A stretch of DNA of 64,000 nt from Lytechinus variegatus (lineage: Eukaryota > Echinodermata > Echinoidea > Temnopleuroida > Toxopneustidae), in contig NC_054740.1 of assembly GCF_018143015.1 (NCBI RefSeq), positions 75,165,856-75,229,855 of the forward strand. Direction: 5' to 3'. Shown here piece after piece: positions 55,501 through 63,450 of this stretch. The notes beneath the pieces were generated by a model, which was not told where the DNA came from, did not search any database, and saw only the letters and a list, made by a program, of their open reading frames with translations. Position numbers and translations under genes: made by a program. How positions within the stretch are numbered: position 1 is the first letter of the stretch; each line of letters begins with the position of its first letter.

Positions 55501-58353
55501 TAAACTGGAAGAAATACCCAGCCTAGCAGCTGGACCAAAAGACAGGCCTAAAAGTAAATGAGACATGATTTTGATTTTTATTGGTGTTTCGTTAACAATC
55601 AAACTGGTCTAGCTATTGATGTGTATATGAAAATACATTAGAAAAATACATAAAATAAATCTACCGTGTTTATTCGATTAAGTGAGATTTAAAACTTGCT
55701 TGCATGGTTTAATCCCTCTTCTCAGTAGCGGACCGTGACCCGGAGGAGACAAAGCATTGGGGGGGGGGCACTGCATTGTTTGTGAACAATGCCGTGCCCC
55801 CCCCCCCCAATGCTTTGTCTCCTCGGGGTCACGGGCCGCCACTGCCTCTTCTTGTAACATTTCTCCGTTTGGAATATTAGAAATTTAGATTTTTAAAGTC
55901 TTACATTGAATTCAAATGCTGCTACCCCTATGCCTGCTGCTGCCCCAGATCCTGCCAGCCCAACAAAATGCTCACTTCCAATGTTGCTAGCAAACAGCGA
56001 TGCTCCCACCTAAAAAGACCATCACAAGGGGATTAAAATAATATTGTCAATCTCTAAGAATATAACTGCACCGTTTATAGCCAAAAAAGAGAAGATCGGA
56101 ATCAACATAACAACGAGTATAAATATCAAAATGACATTGACAGATGTGTAATCACTTATTAATGATTTAGCATTATAGATGAAAATATTTTCTCCCAAAA
56201 ATTAAGGCCTAAATTACATGATTTAAGTACATTTTTATAATAGTTGTACCGTACATCTTCTACATAGCATACATACCGTACATGATGAACTATATTAATG
56301 ACATCGAATTGGAGTGTGCGGTATAGATTGAGGGTTTAGGTGTGGTTGTGTGTTTGTGATGTGTGAGTGTATGAGGGTGTGCGTGAGGGCGAGGAGGTGG
56401 GTGAAGTTATGTTAATAGCAAAGGATATATTGTTGAGGGTGTGTGTAACGGAGATTGATTATAGGCCCACGGTTTGGGTGTGTGGGTGTGGATCCTATAT
56501 TTTTTTATTGAATGATCGTCTGTTGATGGTGTGTGAAGTGGACAGTTTGGTGAGTGGATGTTTGGGTATGAGACATTGTAAGTATTGAGCTGGGTATTAA
56601 CATATTTAATAAACAATTGCAACGGGTATCATTTTGGTGATCTTTTTAAGTGTGTATGACGGTGATGGGTTACAATTTGGGTAGATTTGGTGGATGTGCG
56701 TGAGTGTCTGTGATTGTTTTTTTGAGTTCTGGGTGTATATCAAACGGGTATAAAATGGATAATCGTTGAGGATGTGCGTGGTGATAAATTTATGCTGGGC
56801 CTGATTTTCGTGTGTGAGTGTGCGCAGTTGTGGTGTGATCATAGAGTTAGTACGTATTTAACTCTATGGGTGTGATACAATGATTGTTGTATCCGAGGCA
56901 TTTGATATGGAAGCTTAAAAGTGCCACCGAGATGTTGAGATAATTATCTTGGGAATTCGACATCTTGATAGCAAAAGATAAGATGTCGAGATCCTGGATC
57001 TCATCATGTCGACATCTTTTAGAAGAGATGATGAGATGACAAGATCCCGGATCTCATCATGTCAACATCTTTTAGAAGAGATGATGAGATGACAAGATCC
57101 CGGATCTCATCATGTCAACATCTTTTAGAAGAGATGATGAGATGACAAGATCCCAGATCTCATCATGTCAACATCTTTTAGAAGAGATGTCAAGATCCCG
57201 GATCTCATCATGTCAACATCTTTTAGAAGAGATGATGAGATGACAAGATCCCAGATCTCATCATGTCAACATCTTTTAGAAGAGATGACAAGATCCCGGA
57301 TCTCATCATGTTGACATCTTTTAGAAGAGATGATGAGATGACAATTAAGATCCTGGATCTCGTCATGTCGTCATCTTTTAGAAGAGGTGGTCAGATGACA
57401 AGATCTTCGATCCATGATCATGTCATCTAATCATCTCTTCTACAAGATGTCAACATGATGAGATCCGAGATCTCGTCATCTCATCATCTCTTCTAAAAGA
57501 TGTTGACATGATGAGTTCCGGGATCTTGTCATCTCATCTCTTCTACAAGATGTCAACATGATGAGATCCGGGATCTTGTCATCTCATCATCTCTTCTTAA
57601 AGATGTTGACATGATGAGATCCGGGATCTTGTCATCTCATCATCTTCTAAAAGATGTTGACATGGTGAGATTCGGGATCTCGTCATCTCATCATCTCTTC
57701 TAAAAGATGTCGACATGATGAGATCTGGGATCTCGTCATCTTATCTTTTGCTATCAAGATGTTGACTTCCCGAGATAATTATTTCAACATCTCGGTGGCA
57801 CTTTTAAGCTTCCATAATTTGACAAATATCAACGCATATTTGTGGTGATGAAGATTTGGGTCAGTGTGCGTGCTAGTGTGGGGGGGGGGGGCGGGGGTGG
57901 TGAGCATCAACTTACTGGCAGCCATGTCATATATCTTCCAGCAAGAAAATACCCGCTCACTGTCCCTCGGTTCGATCTGCATAACGACTGAAACGACAAA
58001 AATAATCATATCATTAATACACCATTGTTTAACTTTGTTTGAGGATAATTAATTAAGCACATTTAATTCAGTGTCAATGTCATATTTCTTTGTATTTCGC
58101 GCGTTGATTCTTCAACAACATGGATCATTATGCAGTGATTATACACTGTGACATACATCAGCATAAGGCCACATACCAACACATAAACCATGGCAATGGC
58201 ATGTTCTACCATTATCCATGAAAATATTTTTGGAGCATTACAGAACAACGTCACAATTATTCGATCACTTACATAGAGACCAACGACGAGTACGAGAACG
58301 AAGTAGACGACGATCGCCACATAATCCCAGGCACCTAGTAGCGTGTCTGCCAT
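40357..58353 (-). CDS. SLC5A-like: SLC5 sodium/solute symporter, SGLT/SMIT clade (complete, 15 exons, 645 aa)
   Basis: A plasma-membrane Na+-coupled transporter of sugars or myo-inositol. The 15 exons listed separately join in frame to 1938 nt. It has the ~14-helix SLC5 layout with a C-terminal helix ([19 protein letters not shown]). Signatures: [61 protein letters not shown] and [11 protein letters not shown]. Residues matching the human SGLT1 sugar site are all present: Asn60, His65, Glu84, Tyr269, Trp270, Lys300 and Gln441. CGYPREDSF and the FVYRAP region resemble SMIT-type members, so glucose and myo-inositol are both possible. Start chosen at [10 protein letters not shown]; an in-frame GTG upstream is not used. 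Introns carry many mobile elements. Confidence 0.94.
40897..40996 (-). CDS. SLC5A-like: SLC5 exon 14 (cytoplasmic loop)
   Basis: [20 protein letters not shown] then [13 protein letters not shown], a charged loop as in the family. Confidence 0.9.
41444..41603. mobile_element. Short foldback MITE with GGCGTTTCATGAAA ends, copy 2
   Basis: GGCGTTTCATGAAAGTTGTC and GACAGCTTTCATGGAACG are inverted; the core TTTTGATTGGCTCAGAAGC matches copy 1. It lies in an SLC5 intron. Confidence 0.78.
41953..42171 (-). CDS. SLC5A-like: SLC5 exon 13
   Basis: [32 protein letters not shown] and two further helices, ending [10 protein letters not shown]. Confidence 0.93.
42718..42886 (-). CDS. SLC5A-like: SLC5 exon 12 (Gln441)
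   Basis: [40 protein letters not shown] and [10 protein letters not shown]. Gln441 matches Gln457 of SGLT1. Confidence 0.94.
43064..43166. mobile_element. Same MITE family, partial copy
   Basis: The core TTTTGATTGACTGAAAAGC and the right end GACAACTTTCGTAAAATGG are recognisable; the left end is lost. Confidence 0.6.
43230..44680. repeat. G-poor TCATC/TCGTCAC-rich low-complexity tract in an SLC5 intron
   Basis: About 1.4 kb in which the plus strand is nearly free of G runs and dominated by TCATC, TCACC and TCGTCAC words, without a strict period. Frames across it are artefacts. A foldback element lies inside at 44080-44235. Confidence 0.65.
44080..44235. mobile_element. Short foldback element (GGCGTTTCAAGAAACTA)
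   Basis: GGGGCGTTTCAAGAAACTA pairs with TAGGTTTCTTGCAAAAC; ATGTCCCAGAATCAG pairs loosely with CTGATTTAGGGACTT inside. Confidence 0.6.
44681..44955 (+). mobile_element. SINE-like repeat with 7SL-like head, split by a MITE
   Basis: The head GGTATGCGCCTGTAATCCAG and the later AGGTTCGAAGTTCGAGCCC resemble the Alu domain of SRP (7SL) RNA. The tail CATGTCTTTCGGATGTTGAC resembles bodies of marine SINEs. A foldback MITE (44761-44922) separates the head from the tail. Confidence 0.55.
44761..44922. mobile_element. Short foldback MITE with CTGGGGAGTGTTTCA ends, copy 3
   Basis: CTGGGGAGTGTTTCA and TGAAACGCTCCCCAG are inverted. It contains ATCCGACAAGTCC and the core GCCAATCAAAATGA in inverse orientation to copies 1 and 2. 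Confidence 0.78.
45077..45242 (-). CDS. SLC5A-like: SLC5 exon 11
   Basis: [33 protein letters not shown], then a basic loop and ELMLVGR. It carries the Ser/Thr-rich helix of the Na+ site. Confidence 0.94.
45823..45930 (-). CDS. SLC5A-like: SLC5 exon 10 (Cys-rich extracellular loop)
   Basis: [37 protein letters not shown]. The donor is GTTGGT, off consensus at +3 and +4, but the phase and the family match leave little doubt. Confidence 0.9.
46226..46482. repeat. ~37-bp minisatellite (TATATCCCTATTTTCATTAA)
   Basis: About seven tandem units, each with ATCCCTATTTTCATTAATGG and AATTAACATAACATA. In the SLC5 intron next to exon 9. Confidence 0.92.
46506..46641 (-). CDS. SLC5A-like: SLC5 exon 9 (Lys300)
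   Basis: [40 protein letters not shown] and RIMFP. Lys300 corresponds to Lys321 of SGLT1. Confidence 0.94.
47150..47253. repeat. 52-bp direct duplication
   Basis: Two adjacent near-identical copies of a segment containing GACGGCGTTAATCATAGCTT and GAATAACCAGTAAAATTAG. Confidence 0.9.
47254..47762. other. Pyrimidine-rich SLC5 intron sequence
   Basis: T- and CT-rich stretch without a recognised gene. Confidence 0.55.
48143..48376 (-). pseudogene. Transposon-encoded trihelix/Myb-SANT-like protein, broken
   Basis: From ATG at 48376 it reads [20 protein letters not shown] then [16 protein letters not shown], the opening of the transposon-type trihelix DNA-binding domain (W-DE-ALL-LW pattern). 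After about residue 45 the family match stops in this frame and resumes in another as [14 protein letters not shown], so there is a frameshift. Only the DNA-binding part is present. Confidence 0.7.
48398..49822. mobile_element. hAT-like non-autonomous element nested in the trihelix element
   Basis: The ends CAGGGTGACCAGA and TCTGGTCACCCTG are perfect inverted repeats, followed inward by CCCGTATTTC-type motifs. The flanks are the perfect 8-bp duplication AGTGAAAT (48390-48397 and 49823-49830), as hAT insertion makes. The interior is about 700 bp of polypyrimidine, so frames there are artefacts. Confidence 0.9.
48990..49690. repeat. Polypyrimidine (TTTC/CTTT-rich) tract
   Basis: About 700 bp of T and C on the plus strand with irregular CTTTCTTT and TCCTTC words, inside the hAT-like element. 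It includes (CT)n near 49117. Confidence 0.93.
50640..50937 (+). mobile_element. SINE-like 3' body
   Basis: The stretch CTTTGCACGTTAAGAACCCA, AGTAGGGAGAATCCC and GACGCCAAATAAAGATAATA looks like the tail of a tRNA-derived SINE ending in an AAT-type microsatellite. No box A or box B head is seen. Confidence 0.6.
50938..51025. repeat. (ATA)n/(GTA)n microsatellite
   Basis: Runs of ATAATA, GTAGTA and GATAAT triplets follow the SINE tail. Confidence 0.92.
51325..51405. repeat. (ATT)n/(ACT)n microsatellite beside SLC5 exon 8
   Basis: TTATTATTATT and CTACTACTACT runs end 16 bp from the donor side of exon 8. Confidence 0.92.
51421..51632 (-). CDS. SLC5A-like: SLC5 exon 8 (WYWCTDQ)
   Basis: [55 protein letters not shown] and DQ. 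It holds Tyr269 and Trp270 of the sugar gate. Confidence 0.95.
51633..52962. other. SLC5 introns 6-7, non-exonic sequence
   Basis: Apart from exon 7 nothing is recognised. Confidence 0.45.
52117..52197 (-). CDS. SLC5A-like: SLC5 exon 7
   Basis: [20 protein letters not shown] then ASILMIM. Joining its donor directly to exon 8 gives [10 protein letters not shown], the expected family sequence. Confidence 0.94.
52963..53068 (-). CDS. SLC5A-like: SLC5 exon 6
   Basis: [20 protein letters not shown] then ALTAVCTVT; ends in phase 1. Confidence 0.94.
53120..53330. repeat. (ATC/ATT)n-rich microsatellite
   Basis: Imperfect TCATCATCA and TTATTGTTATC runs in the intron between SLC5 exons 5 and 6. Confidence 0.85.
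53331..54767. other. SLC5 intron 5, nothing recognised
   Basis: AT-rich sequence without a supported feature. Confidence 0.5.
54768..54850 (+). mobile_element. Possible tRNA-derived SINE head
   Basis: CATCGTGGCAAGTGGGCG resembles box A and GTGTGTTTGATTCCCAC resembles box B at tRNA spacing. No body family is recognised. Confidence 0.5.
54986..55090 (-). CDS. SLC5A-like: SLC5 exon 5
   Basis: [20 protein letters not shown] then [12 protein letters not shown], the conserved RFGG region and next helix. Confidence 0.95.
55488..55547 (-). CDS. SLC5A-like: SLC5 exon 4
   Basis: [20 protein letters not shown], one membrane helix; 60 nt, phase 0. Confidence 0.93.
55724..55848. repeat. Short near-perfect palindrome with G/C homopolymers
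   Basis: AGGAGACAAAGCATTGGGGG and its reverse complement flank a centre ATTGTTTGTGAACAAT. The outer ends GTAGCGGACCGTGACCC and GGGTCACGGGCCGCCACTG are diverged inverted repeats of the CAGTGGCG type. Confidence 0.82.
55905..56009 (-). CDS. SLC5A-like: SLC5 exon 3 (substrate-site Asn, His, Glu)
   Basis: [20 protein letters not shown] then GVAAFEFN. It holds Asn60, His65 and Glu84. Gly at 64 of most SGLTs is Glu here. Confidence 0.95.
56310..56870. repeat. TG-rich imperfect minisatellite tract
   Basis: GTGTGTGAGTG, GTGGGTGTG and TTTGGGT words recur without a strict period on the plus strand. In the intron between SLC5 exons 2 and 3. Confidence 0.75.
56906..57816. mobile_element. Foldback element with arms of 53-bp tandem repeats (FB/TU-like)
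   Basis: The outer ends TATGGAAGCTTAAAAGTGCC and its reverse complement (to 57816) lead into GAGATGTTGAGATAATTATC-type flanks. Each arm is then an array of about six 53-bp units with CATCTTTTAGAAGAGATGAT and GACAAGATCCCGGATCTCAT. The units are inverted past the centre near 57410. No ORF. Long inverted repeats made of short tandem units are the hallmark of Drosophila FB and sea-urchin TU elements. Confidence 0.88.
57916..57987 (-). CDS. SLC5A-like: SLC5 exon 2
   Basis: [20 protein letters not shown] then TWLP, the loop and start of core helix 1. Confidence 0.93.
58273..58353 (-). CDS. SLC5A-like: SLC5 exon 1
   Basis: [20 protein letters not shown] continues to VGLY: first membrane helix. Donor GTAAGT. 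Confidence 0.9.
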
Positions 58354-59556
58354 ATCGTTGACAAAACACACTATAACGACCTACTTCTCAATCCCAAAAT
58401 ACAACCTGTTCTGAACTTCTCTTCCAACATAATTGCGAAGCACTGGCGGAGCATATGTGGGAAACAACTCGAAAAAAACTTTTTATTTGTCATTCAGCGA
58501 CCTAACACACAGTTTGTCTTCTTTGTTTACTCACAAAGAGAGAGCGGCAGCGCGTCTAATCGAACATAATGAAATGTGGTTTTATATGATTTTGAAACAT
58601 GAATACAAGCAATACATGTAAATATTACAGCAAGAAATTATTGTTGATGAATTGCTTCACGTCATACGTTCAGAAGTTTCAGCAAGGAAAACGATTGAAA
58701 TGAAAGAATGAAAATTTCATTCTAAACGCTTTTTCATGTCCAAATATTCATTCAGTAATTGAATTGTCCAGGATCTCCAAATAGAATAGATTCCTCAGTT
58801 GAATTTTTTTCTCAGGATCTTGAATAAAAAAAATTCCTAATGACAGTTCATTAAATTTTGGTTTTTAAACATTTTACACATTTCATCATAATATGTATGA
58901 TAAAAAACATTTTGAATAGAAATACGGAAAATAAAGATAATGATAATAATTAATAATATTTGGTATTGTTCCGCCGATGAAAATCTTTCTGTTTAGTGTG
59001 TGATCATTTCAATAAAAGTGACAATTTAGATTTTGTTCAACAAGTTGAAAATTCTTTTAAACATAATCGTTTGGAGTTTCACAGAAAAAAGTGGAATATA
59101 GTTACTCTGAAAGAGTAAAGGGTACAGATCTATTTTTTGTTGTTTTGAATTAGATCTGTTTTATATTACTTCAACTTAGCATGGTGTTTATCTATATGAA
59201 TGTAAAAGAATATGTACCTGTTTTTTGAGATAATGTTTGTTAAAATGTGAATTACAAATGAAACTCAATAAAAAAAAGTTGAAATTATGACCGAGGTGTG
59301 GTTTCAGCAAGAGTACGCTTTGTCATTACCATTTCCACAGATCGTTATTTTTTAATCAAAATTCGAACAGATTAATTATGTGCTTACGATTTATGTAAGC
59401 AGAGGTGGAGCCAGTGTATTTTGAAAGGGGCAAGAGAACATGGAGATGACGTCGTTTATGAACAGAGGTAGAATGGAGTTACATCATGATGGTCACAATC
59501 TCTATTTAGACACTTTGCTTTGTCTTTCTTTCCTTCCTCGCATTTCCCCTTTTTAC
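58354..59556. other. SLC5 5' flank and intergenic sequence
   Basis: The promoter and any 5' untranslated exon should lie here. No TATA box or clear motif was identified. The sequence is AT-rich. Confidence 0.45.
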
Positions 59557-60604
59557 CAGTGGCGTGGCTAGGATTTTTTTCCCTGGGGGCACTGGGGGGT
59601 CCTTGCTTTTTCAGGGGGGCGCCATTTTTTCCGATGTGTGTGTGCATGTGTCACAAGGGTGGATCCGACTTTCGCCAATAGGGGACGGGGACCGAAATTA
59701 TCTTCACCTATATTTTCCCCGATCAGTCACTTCTTAGTTTTATTCTTATAAAACAACATAAAAATGAAATAGTCTCATAAGCCTTATAAAAAGTGCGAAC
59801 GCCAAGCGCGAGAGATTTTTCTTAATGCATTTTGTCCTGAAAATTTAATATTCTGGGCAATGTTATGTGTGTTCCTGAACAAGATTCGTATGTAAAGAGA
59901 TGGGTTTTTTGAACTGTTCTAGCATTATCGTAAAGGGACTTGTTAAGGACTGCTTACAGTTACCCACGAAGACGGTATGTATTTCAATAATGCGAGCGCT
60001 AAGCGCGAGCAATTTTTTTTGGCATTCCGACTTAAAAAAATTGTCATTCTAAGCACTTTTTGCATTAATAAATGGGAAAGGTGAGTAACTAAACAATTGA
60101 TGCGAGCGCAAAGCGCTAGAGGAAGACAATTGATATTTTAGACCTAAAAGCGGGACACTATTCATATTTTGTAAATCAAAAATAGGATTTAGTTAATTGG
60201 GTATCATTAATAATGCGATCGTGAAGCGTGAGCAGACAATTATTGATATTCTGATGTGAAACTAGCAGGCAATTGCGCATGTTTTAGATTTAGACCTAGA
60301 ATTTGGGCATTCTGAATACATTTGTTCAATGGATTATTATGGAATGCACGTATGAATCTCATCGAGCAAGCAATTACGGCGCGAAGCGCGAGCAAAAAAA
60401 TTATAGAGTAATATGAAAGATTTTTTTTGCAAATCTTCCCCTCACATTATTTCATTCACTCATCTTCCTCCTTTTATTTTCCTCTTTTTTTCTTCTGTCT
60501 TCTTTTTTTTCTCCCTTTGTTTTTATTTGCTCTGCCAATTTTTTTCAGAGGGGGCACACCAAATCTCAGGGAGGGGGGGCAGGCCCCTCGTAGCTACGCC
60601 ACTG
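59557..60604. mobile_element. hAT-like non-autonomous element (CAGTGGCGTRGCTA ends)
   Basis: The ends CAGTGGCGTGGCTAGG and TAGCTACGCCACTG are inverted. The flanks CTTTTTAC and CTTTTCAC are an 8-bp duplication with one mismatch. The interior has five spaced copies of TGCGAGCGCRAAGCGCGAGC (near 59795, 59992, 60101, 60214 and 60377). No transposase. Confidence 0.87.
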
Positions 60605-60685
60605 CTTTTCACTACTTAAAAAATATTAGGGGCACTTGCACCTTACCTTTCCCCACCCATGGCGCAAGTCCAACGAGAAACCATA

Positions 60686-62409
60686 GGGGAAGGCGGGGTA
60701 AGTTGTGACAGTTTTTGCTTTTTGCATGTTAGAATTGATATGATTAATAATCTTGTCGAAATAAGTACCTTGCCTTGAAATTTAATTCTTCTGAAATATT
60801 TTCCACCTATATATAACTCTCTATCCCCACACTGAAAGTCATCGTGACCTTTGAAAAAAACGATGTCAAATGGCTCAACTTGCCCCATATATGGGGTAAG
60901 TTTGAGCCACCTTCTGGGGTAAGTTGAGCCACAAAAACTATGTAGGGGAAGGCGGGGTAAGTTGTGACAGTTTTTGCTTTTTGCATGTTAGAATTGATAT
61001 GATTAATAATCTTGTCGAAATAAGTACCTTGCCTTGAAATTTAATTCTTCTGAAATATTTTCCACCTATATATAACTTTCTATCCCCACACTGAAAGTCA
61101 TCGTGACCTTTGAAAAAAACGATGTCAAATGGCTCAACTTACCCCATATATGGGGTAAGTTTGAGCCACCTTCTGGGGTAAGTTGAGCCACAAAAACTTA
61201 TGTACAAAATGTAAGAAGGGAGAACCAGCATGTCAATTTTTTGTTTAAAGTCTTTTCATTTGCTAATTCTCTATAAATACTAACATCCTTTAAAAGGAAA
61301 AGAGCAGCCATGTAAATTTACTCCTTTCAGCCAGCATTTCAATCGATTTTTATGGTTTGTTTGTTTTTTAAGATACATTACCATAGGAATTACCATGGCT
61401 CAACTTGCCCCATGCTGTTTGGCTCAACTTACCCCAGTCCGAACTCAGTGCGATAATTTTGTATCCACACATTTATTATGCATCCATCATATAAAAGACT
61501 ATGACAAGAATGAAGATCCATACCTGGACTAATAATGTTGTTATCATGTCTTTATTATATTTAAAGACGTGTGTGTTTATAAAGCACTTATCTATTTCAC
61601 ACTCTTTTTTACTTTTTTGGCTGAAATTCATATTTTTCCCTCTAAAAAACTACTTTTTGTTTCAAAGTTGAAAACAATGTGGTGGGGTTAGGGGTTATGC
61701 TATGGGTCATCAATACATGACACCACCACAATGTCTGACTCATTCATTATTGGCCTGGGGCTGGTGGCTCAACTTGCCCCTATGCTCAACTTACCCCGCC
61801 TTCCCCTACAAAATGTATGAGGGGAGAACCAGCATGTCAATTTTTTGTTTAAAGTCTTTTTACTTGCTAATTCTCTATAAATACTAACATCCTTTAAAAG
61901 GAAAAGAGCAGTCATGTAAATTTGCTCCTTTCAGCCAGCATTTCAATCGATTTTTATGGTTTGTTTGTTTTTTAAGATACATTACCATAGGAATTACCAT
62001 GGCTCAACTTGCCCCATGCTGTTTGGCTCAACTTACCCCAGTCCGAACTTAGTGCGATAATTTTGTATCCACACATTTATTATGCATCCATCATATAAAA
62101 GACTATGACAAGAATGAAGATCCATACCTGGACTAATAATGTTGTTATCATGTCTTTATTATATTTAAAGACGTGTGTGTTTATAAAGCACTTATCTATT
62201 TCACACTCTTTTTACTTTTTTGGCTGAAATTCATATTTTACCCTCTAAAAAACTACTTTTTGTTTCAAAGTTGAAAACAATGTGGTGGGGTTAGGGGTTA
62301 TGCTATGGGTCATCAATACATGACACCACCACAATGTCTGACTCATTCATTACTGGCCTGGGGCTGGTGGCTCAACTTGCCCCTATGCTCAACTTACCCC
62401 GCCTTCCCC
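60686..62409. mobile_element. 860-bp TIR element, copy B (outer), split by its own family member
   Basis: The left part 60686-60944 and the right part 61807-62409 together match copy A at 26.8 kb. TA flanks both outer ends. The sequences of the copies differ at only a few per cent of positions by eye, so the family moved recently. Confidence 0.92.
60945..61806. mobile_element. 860-bp TIR element, copy C, inserted in copy B
   Basis: A complete copy with GGGGAAGGCGGGGTAAGTTG and CAACTTACCCCGCCTTCCCC ends. It sits at the ATGTA|CAAAATG site of copy B with TA on each side, showing a TA target duplication. Confidence 0.93.
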
Positions 62410-62774
62410 TATGCATAGTTACTTGAAAAAAACAACTGTTTTTTAAATCTTTTTTTACCTTAAGCTAAGGACAATACTTAAGATGAAAGGCAATGCCACT
62501 TTTATTTCATATGAAAAATAAAAGGCCTATATATACCCAAGCTGACCAACTGTCATTCCAGCAAAACAAAATAGAATTAAGTTAATAAATGCTGTGACAT
62601 AAAATCATATGACTTCGTTCGCAACAAGGTTATGCATATAACATTTAAGTACTTTTATTCAGAGCCGCACTCGCCAATCGGGTAAGATTGCGATACATGA
62701 CTTGTCTCATAATGAAGATTTATTTTTTTTACAATCAATGTGCAAATTGCTTTCATGTAATTTTCTACTTGCCT

Positions 62775-63450
62775 CAGGGGCGGCGATCCTGGGGGGAGGG
62801 GTGGACCAGGGACATAGTGCCCCCACTTTTTGAAGCGCACTGAAAAAGTGCCAAATGCCCCCACCCCTCACGAACGTGCAGTGCCCCTTTCATCGGAAGA
62901 GAACCCGTTTTAGGTGTTTCCAAGTGCCATTTCTCGTATTAGTACCAAATTTCACCAACAAATTCCCCTCACGATCGTGTTCTGTGCCCCTTTCACCAGT
63001 CAGAACGACCCATTTTATGTCCGAGCGAGTGAGCTTTTGCCATCTTATTGGTGCCCTTTCTGCGTCTTTTTTAAGGTAAAAGGAACTCGGCAGAACAGCC
63101 TTTTCTTTTTGCTGGTAAACGCCAAGCTGATATTCAATTATCTACATGTATAGGAAACATAGCAGTCGAGTGGCCAACTTTGTAGACGACAGATACTACT
63201 CTCAATTTTTTATCAAAATTAGTTAGAAACAATTTGTAGAGGTGGGATTCAAACTCACAACCAACCACTAGACCACACGACCTTTCTCGTATCAGTGCCT
63301 CTTTTTACAAAAGAAAAACGCACTCCTTTCACCTTAGAAGGATCCGTTTTATGCCTTTCGCAAGTGCCATTTTGCCATCGATCCTCGTATCAGTGCCTTT
63401 TTTTACCCAAGAAAAGTGCTCCTCACAAACATGTCCCTTTCACCTGAAAA
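62775..63450. mobile_element. Dispersed element starting CAGGGGCGGCGATCC, right end unclear
   Basis: It starts with a CAGGGGCG-type end. Imperfect units of AGTGCCATTT, TCTCGTATTAGTACC, GTGCCCCTTTCACC follow. A tRNA-like fragment lies within, and a related start follows at 63451. Confidence 0.55.
63236..63284 (-). mobile_element. tRNA-like SINE head lacking the anticodon arm
   Basis: On the minus strand GGTCGTGTGGTCTAGTGGTT (box A) is followed almost at once by GAGTTTGAATCCC (box B). The ~30 bases normally between D-arm and T-arm are missing. Confidence 0.6.
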
